A stretch of 64,000 nt of DNA, from NCBI GenBank assembly GCA_041916675.1, contig JAYRZB010000002.1, positions 186,001 to 250,000 of the forward strand. Reading direction: 5' to 3'. Each line of letters opens with the position of its first letter. Within the stretch, counting starts at the first letter, position 1. Origin of the DNA: JAYRZB01 sp041916675. Lineage in GTDB: Bacteria; Pseudomonadota; Alphaproteobacteria; Rhizobiales; Devosiaceae. A program made the translations under genes and the position numbers. The notes below the pieces were generated by a model. The model searched no databases. It was not told the DNA's origin and saw only the letters and a list, made by a program, of their open reading frames with translations. Positions 60,020-64,000 of this stretch are shown one piece after another.

Positions 60020-60904
60020 TCAGCCTTTCACTGCGCCGGCGGTGAGCCCGCTGACGATCTGGCGTTGGAAAAACAGGACGAGGATGAAAAGCGGCACCGT
60101 GGCGGAGACCACCGCGGCCACCGCAAACATCACCTCACCCACATTGTCGATCGTGCCGAGGAAACTCGAAATCTTGGGCACCATGGTCTGGTTCTCGCCC
60201 GAGAGCAGCATCGAAGTGACTGCAAAGTCATTGTAGGCGAGCAGGAAGCTGAACAGCCCCGTGGTCACCACGCCCGGCCACATGACCGGGATGATCACCA
60301 TGCGAAAAGCCTGGAAGCGGGTGCAGCCGTCAACCATGGCGCTTTCGTCGAGATCCTTGGGGATCGAGAGGAAGAACGAATGCAGCATCCAGAGCGTGAA
60401 CGGTTGGTTGATCGCCACCAGTACGATGATCGAGGTCGGCAGCACGCCCCAGATGTTGAGCTGGAAGAACGGCATCAGATAACCGGACACCAGCGTGATA
60501 TGCGGCATGGCGCGAAACACCAGCGCCGCAATCAGGATCCAGAAGGCGTAGCGATGCCCAGAGCGCGCCAGCGCATAGCCACCCAGCGTTCCGAGCGTCA
60601 GCGAGATCACCGTGACACACACTGTCACGATGGCGGTGTTGCCCACGGCCCGCCAGAATTCGCGCGTGACCCACGCCCCATAATAGCCATCGCCGGTGAA
60701 CGGGCCGCCGGTTTCACGGATCGTGTGGGTGCCGATCAGGGCATTCCACCAGCTTTCGCGGGAAAAGAAGTCGCCTTCGACCTTGAACGATCCCCATACC
60801 GTCCACAGGAACGGAAAGGCGGCAAGAATGACCCAGACCACGACAAAGCCGGTGACCAAAAGGTTCAGTCCCAGGGGCCGTCGTTGCGACAGAGGTGCGG
60901 ACAT
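60020..60904 (-). CDS. CUT1-type ABC importer permease (MalG-like)
   Basis: The 294-residue permease has six membrane segments and the EAA-type loop DESAMVDGCTRFQAFRMVIIPVMWPGVVTTGLFSFLLAYNDF before its last segments. It pairs with the MalF-like permease encoded 4 bp upstream. Confidence 0.94.
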   Translation of the reverse strand: MSAPLSQRRPLGLNLLVTGFVVVWVILAAFPFLWTVWGSFKVEGDFFSRESWWNALIGTHTIRETGGPFTGDGYYGAWVTREFWRAVGNTAIVTVCVTVISLTLGTLGGYALARSGHRYAFWILIAALVFRAMPHITLVSGYLMPFFQLNIWGVLPTSIIVLVAINQPFTLWMLHSFFLSIPKDLDESAMVDGCTRFQAFRMVIIPVMWPGVVTTGLFSFLLAYNDFAVTSMLLSGENQTMVPKISSFLGTIDNVGEVMFAVAAVVSATVPLFILVLFFQRQIVSGLTAGAVKG

Positions 60905-60907
60905 GGT

Positions 60908-61939
60908 TCAGACCACCTTCCGGTTGAAGTCGCGCCAGGTGCGGATCAGCACCGGCATCAAAAGGATCACGACCCCGATGATGGTGAGCAACGAGGTGGC
61001 CGCCGCCGACCCGAACTGCTGGGAATCCCCCGAAAGGTCATTGTAGATCATCCAGCTCAGCGAGGTGGCATTGGCCTCGGCCGAGAACCCTACGATGGGC
61101 TCGAACACGCGGAAATTGTCCATCAACTGCACCAGCGCCACAAAAGTGGCCAGTGGCGCCAGATGCGGAATGACCACATAGCGGATGCGTTCCCAACGCG
61201 AAGCGCCGTCGATCATCGCCGATTCCAGCGTATCGCCCGGCACGGTCTGCAGGCCAGCGTAGAAGACCACGAATGAGAATGGGGCATTGGTCCACACCCC
61301 GTAAAACAGCAGCGACAGCCAGGTCAGCACCGGGGAGGCGCGCAATGAGAGCGTCGGATCGTTGAACAGCACCTGGATCGTTGCGCCCAGGATGCCGCGT
61401 GGGCTGATCATCCAGAACAGGATCAGCGAGCCGATCAGCGGCGTGATAATCATGGGCAGCAGCGAAAAGAAGATCACCGGTCCCTTGGCCGACTTGGGCA
61501 GCGCATTGACCGCAAGCGCAATGATAAACCCCAGAATCATGGCCAGTGGGGTCACCACAAAACAGAAGGTCAGGGTGAAAATCAGCGCCTTGTAGAAAGG
61601 CAGATTGAAGATGCGCGACGCGACCTGGCCAGGGTTGGTCGAGGTGGCAAAGATCTCAGCGATCTCGGAAACCGCCAGGTGGGCGCGGTTCAGATAGGTG
61701 CCAAAGCCGTTGAACTGACCGAGAGGCTCTGCGGCTATCAGGGCAGCGGTGGCTTCGGTATCGACGCGTTGCTCGGTGGTGCAGCCGCCAAAAGGCTGGC
61801 AGTTCTCCACCTCGATCAGCACGCGCCCGTGCTCAACAAAGAACGACTGAACGATGACCGAAACGATTGGCAGCGCGATGAACAAGACCATCGCAACAAG
61901 AGAGGGCAGGATGAAAGCAAAGAACGTTTTATGCGGCAT
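60908..61939 (-). CDS. CUT1-type ABC importer permease (MalF-like)
   Basis: The 343-residue permease has a periplasmic insert of about 60-70 residues after its first segment, including a Cys pair (NCQPFGGCTTEQ), and the EAA loop LESAMIDGASRWERIRYVVIPHLAPLATFVALVQLMDNF. It is the second gene of the importer operon and is separated from the binding-protein gene by a 10-bp stem-loop. Confidence 0.93.
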   Translation of the reverse strand: MPHKTFFAFILPSLVAMVLFIALPIVSVIVQSFFVEHGRVLIEVENCQPFGGCTTEQRVDTEATAALIAAEPLGQFNGFGTYLNRAHLAVSEIAEIFATSTNPGQVASRIFNLPFYKALIFTLTFCFVVTPLAMILGFIIALAVNALPKSAKGPVIFFSLLPMIITPLIGSLILFWMISPRGILGATIQVLFNDPTLSLRASPVLTWLSLLFYGVWTNAPFSFVVFYAGLQTVPGDTLESAMIDGASRWERIRYVVIPHLAPLATFVALVQLMDNFRVFEPIVGFSAEANATSLSWMIYNDLSGDSQQFGSAAATSLLTIIGVVILLMPVLIRTWRDFNRKVV

Positions 61940-61965
61940 GCGAGCCCCCTCGTTCGCGCGGCAAG

Positions 61966-61992
61966 GATGGGAGAGCCATGCGCTCTCCCATC
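61966..61992 (-). terminator. Intercistronic 10-bp stem-loop after the CUT1 binding-protein gene
   Basis: GATGGGAGAG (61966-61975) and CTCTCCCATC (61983-61992) pair perfectly with a 7-nt loop between the binding-protein stop and the permease start. No T-run follows. It is like the structures after the other three binding-protein genes of the window. Confidence 0.65.
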
Positions 61993-62004
61993 GATGGGTG
62001 GACT

Positions 62005-63240
62005 TTAGAGGAAACCGCCTTCCTTGGCAGCCGCGTCATAGGCAGCCTTGACGTCGGCCAGCGCCTGGTCGGCATCTTCGGTGCCAGCTACGAATTCGGC
62101 CAGTTCCGCCGAAAGCGCAGTGTGCAGCAGGCCCATATAGGGCTGCATCGGGTAGGCACGGGCGCCGCCATTGGCGTTGGCAATCACGCCCACCGCGGCC
62201 GGGCCGGGGGTGTAGCCCTTGACCAGCCAGGTAGCCGCATCGGTATTGGCGGCAATAACCGCCGGGCTGATGCCATGCACCATGGCCTGGAATGAGGCTT
62301 CGGCATCTGCATCCGAAATGTTCTTGGCAATGGTAAAGCCATCCCACCACAGCGCTGCGGCAGGGATAGTGCCTCCGCCAATGGTTGGGGCTGCGGCCAC
62401 CACAGTGTTGGCGACCACGCCTTCGGCCGCGCCTTCGCCATCGAGGATAGCGCCGGCGATCGAGCCCCATTCGTTCATGATGGCGACATTGCCCGCCTCA
62501 TATTCCTTCTGGATGGCATTGGCATCAAAGGTCAGGTAGTCGGGGTCCATGTAGGCGATCATGTCGCGCATGGTGGCCAGAACCTTGCGGCCATTCTCGT
62601 TGTCGATGGCAAGTTCAGCCGAACCGGGCGCGAAGAATTCCCCGCCGGTGCCGAGGTAATTGTTGACGAATTCGGCGGCCAGGTCCCAGCCCGGCTTGAC
62701 GCTGGCGGCCAGCGGATAGTCCATCAGGCCGGCATCCTTGATGGCCTTGGCGGCGGCGAGGACATCTTCGTAGGACTTCGGCTCGGCAACACCGGCCTTG
62801 TCGAGAATATCCTTGCGATAAAACAGGTGCTGTCCGTTGCCCATGAAGGCAATCGCCATCACCTTGCCGTCGATCTTGATCAGCTGATTGGGCAGCAGGT
62901 CCTGGCCATATTTGGCCACCAGATCGTCAAGGGGACGGATCAGGTCGTCATTGAGCAAGGGCACAATGGAATTGTTGGCAACCACTGCCACCGTATACTC
63001 AGCCGGGTTGATCGTCAGCGCGGGAACCTGAAGGTTCTTGTGCTCGGTGGAATGGTTGATCGTCATGGTCACCGCGTCGGTGGCGCATTCCTGTGCCGCC
63101 CCGGTGACGACGCGCAGCGAAGCGAAATCATTGGCCAGAATTCGGACCGAGCCTGCAGCGATGCCGCAATCGGCCATGGCTGCGCTGGCGGTCAGGCAGA
63201 GAACTGCCACGGAAACAGTCGCTCCCAGAATGTGCTTCAT
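62005..63240 (-). CDS. CUT1-type extracellular substrate-binding protein
   Basis: The 411-residue protein has signal peptide MKHILGATVSVAVLCLTASAAMA and a family 1 solute-binding fold (MGNGQHLFYRKDILDKAGVAEPKSYEDVLAAAKAI). ATG 63240 is fixed by the signal peptide; the open frame upstream crosses both operators. It defines what the regulon takes up; the ligand is unknown. It heads an operon of four transporter genes plus the amidase. Confidence 0.93.
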   Translation of the reverse strand: MKHILGATVSVAVLCLTASAAMADCGIAAGSVRILANDFASLRVVTGAAQECATDAVTMTINHSTEHKNLQVPALTINPAEYTVAVVANNSIVPLLNDDLIRPLDDLVAKYGQDLLPNQLIKIDGKVMAIAFMGNGQHLFYRKDILDKAGVAEPKSYEDVLAAAKAIKDAGLMDYPLAASVKPGWDLAAEFVNNYLGTGGEFFAPGSAELAIDNENGRKVLATMRDMIAYMDPDYLTFDANAIQKEYEAGNVAIMNEWGSIAGAILDGEGAAEGVVANTVVAAAPTIGGGTIPAAALWWDGFTIAKNISDADAEASFQAMVHGISPAVIAANTDAATWLVKGYTPGPAAVGVIANANGGARAYPMQPYMGLLHTALSAELAEFVAGTEDADQALADVKAAYDAAAKEGGFL

Positions 63241-63669
63241 GTCATTCTCCTGTGGTCTTGTGTTGGGGCCCGGGCCCCATTGTTGTGATCCGGTGCTTGG
63301 CGCGTGAAGCTGGCGCTCGTGTGGTGGCGCCTGTTGCGACATGGCTTCTTGTCCCCGCAGAGCCAAGACTATGCACGATTGCATACGAATGCAAACAGAA
63401 ATTGCATGCGTATGCATTGAGTGATCGGCTCTGACCTCAGCCAGAAAGATCAGATCGGCGATGGGTGGGCGCCGTTGCCCGAGTATTGGCGACAATGGCG
63501 GCGCTTTGGATGAATTATTTTCCGCTGCAATGGCGTGCTGACGCCAGGCTCACAGCCCTTGCCATGCCGCGGTCACCCTGCGGCATGGCTTAATGCGCTT
63601 CAGCACATCCCGATCTTGTCGAGTGGCTGGCTATCAGCCGGTCAACTGCCATTGTAGCGGACGGCGGCC
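63241..63669. other. Intergenic region: operators and a palindromic hairpin, no gene
   Basis: This 429-bp gap holds two operators (63379-63394, 63402-63417) for the transporter operon. It also contains a perfect stem-loop GCCATGCCGC (63561-63570) / GCGGCATGGC (63580-63589) with a 9-nt loop and no T-run. I see no coding potential. Confidence 0.7.
63379..63417 (-). promoter_or_regulatory. Tandem operators upstream of the CUT1 importer operon
   Basis: TTGCATACGAATGCAA (63379-63394) and TTGCATGCGTATGCAT (63402-63417) match the regulon consensus at 15 and 14 of 16 positions. Their centres are 23 bp apart, about two helical turns, so two repressor dimers could bind the same face. They are 139-177 bp upstream of the binding-protein start. 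Confidence 0.8.
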
Positions 63670-64000
63670 TTAGGCTGCCCGCCGCTGCACGCTCTCCCTG
63701 AGGGGTCTTCCGCCAATATTGAACACTTCGACAATCCGGTCGAGCGCGACGGCCTGGCCCTCGGTCTGTTCGATGGCCGCATTGGTCTCTTCCACCAAGG
63801 CAGCGTTGTGCTGTGTCATCTCATCCATCTGGCGCACGGCGGCGCTGATCTGGGAAATGGCCGAGGATTGTTCCTGGCTCGCCAAAGCAATGCCGCGGAT
63901 CAGGCTGGCGTTCTCTTCCATGCCCTCAAGCATGCCGGCAAGCTTGCTGGATGCTTCAAGCACAAGTTTGGAGCCGCCGCCGACTTCCAGGCTCGACTGC
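63670..64000 (-). CDS. Methyl-accepting chemotaxis protein, C-terminal part (5' end outside window)
   Basis: The frame is open to the window edge; about 109 C-terminal residues are visible. IALASQEQSSAISQISAAVRQMDEMTQHNAALVEETNAAIEQTEGQA is the C-terminal methylation helix of chemoreceptors, with Glu/Gln pairs available for methylation, followed by a short Arg-rich tail. The ligand-binding and signalling tip regions are outside the window. Confidence 0.9.
   Translation of the reverse strand, partial: QSSLEVGGGSKLVLEASSKLAGMLEGMEENASLIRGIALASQEQSSAISQISAAVRQMDEMTQHNAALVEETNAAIEQTEGQAVALDRIVEVFNIGGRPLRESVQRRAA

Noticed and set aside
63561..63589. 10-bp perfect hairpin as the terminator of the chemoreceptor gene
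   Set aside because: It has no T-run and lies 81 bp beyond the stop, so it is noted only as a structure in the intergenic entry.
1..64000. tRNA, rRNA, CRISPR arrays, insertion sequences, prophage or integrase genes
   Set aside because: I looked for clover-leaf arms, regularly spaced repeats, transposase motifs and phage genes and saw none. A covariance-model and repeat search would be needed to exclude small RNAs.

Overview
The window looks like a chromosomal stretch of a GC-rich (about 63-65% by eye) alphaproteobacterium of the Hyphomicrobiales (Rhizobiales). A Devosia-like genus is a low-confidence guess. The grounds are a FixL-FixJ-FixK oxygen cascade, the density of periplasmic binding protein-dependent ABC importers, two LacI-controlled sugar or acid-sugar gene sets, a BigR/SqrR-type ArsR regulator, and codon use typical of that group. 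I see no rRNA, tRNA, CRISPR array, complete insertion sequence or prophage. There are 60 protein-coding genes; the first and last are cut by the window edges.

Region 1 (1-18.7 kb) is a sugar or acid-sugar catabolic island. It holds a truncated enolase-superfamily gene, two complete ribose-type ABC importers (SBP/permease/ATPase and SBP/ATPase/permease), an SDR dehydrogenase, a LacI repressor, a second enolase-superfamily dehydratase-like gene leading straight into an acetoin/pyruvate-type E1alpha-E1beta-E2 operon, an Lrp/AsnC regulator divergent from a single-chain AceE/MdeB-like E1, and mannonate dehydratase UxuA. The 11-mer TTGGAAACGTT lies in the promoter upstream of the SDR and again upstream of the second dehydratase, which suggests one LacI regulon.

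Region 2 (18.7-22.9 kb) is an oxygen-sensing module: FixL (haem PAS kinase), FixJ, a one-domain receiver protein that may be FixT-like, and FixK. FixK/FNR-type boxes occur upstream of the receiver gene, the sulfide:quinone reductase operon, a cytochrome c gene and the polyphosphate kinase 2 gene. Region 3 (22.9-29.9 kb) is a 3-hydroxybutyrate-dehydrogenase-like gene leading a five-gene branched-chain-type ABC importer. It has a sigma-54 promoter and upstream sites for the adjacent sigma-54 activator. Region 4 (30.3-37.2 kb) is a sulfide module: SQR, two cytochromes c and a DUF900 hydrolase, then a MacAB-like exporter and a dithiol ArsR (BigR/SqrR type).

Region 5 (37.2-48.6 kb) holds a nucleoside hydrolase, a type III polyketide synthase with an isoprenylcysteine-methyltransferase-like partner, an extracytoplasmic flavin electron-transfer set (DUF2271, PepSY diflavin reductase, ApbE), a two-component system, a P1B-type ATPase and PPK2. 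Region 6 (48.7-63.4 kb) is the most novel-looking part. It is a catabolic regulon of two histidinol-dehydrogenase paralogues, an RraA-type aldolase, a bicupin, an SDR, an amidase, a tandem SnoaL protein, an alpha/beta hydrolase and a CUT1-type importer. Five near-identical operators with consensus TTGCATACGTATGCAA tie it together, presumably bound by the LacI protein encoded inside it. The window ends in the C-terminus of a chemoreceptor.
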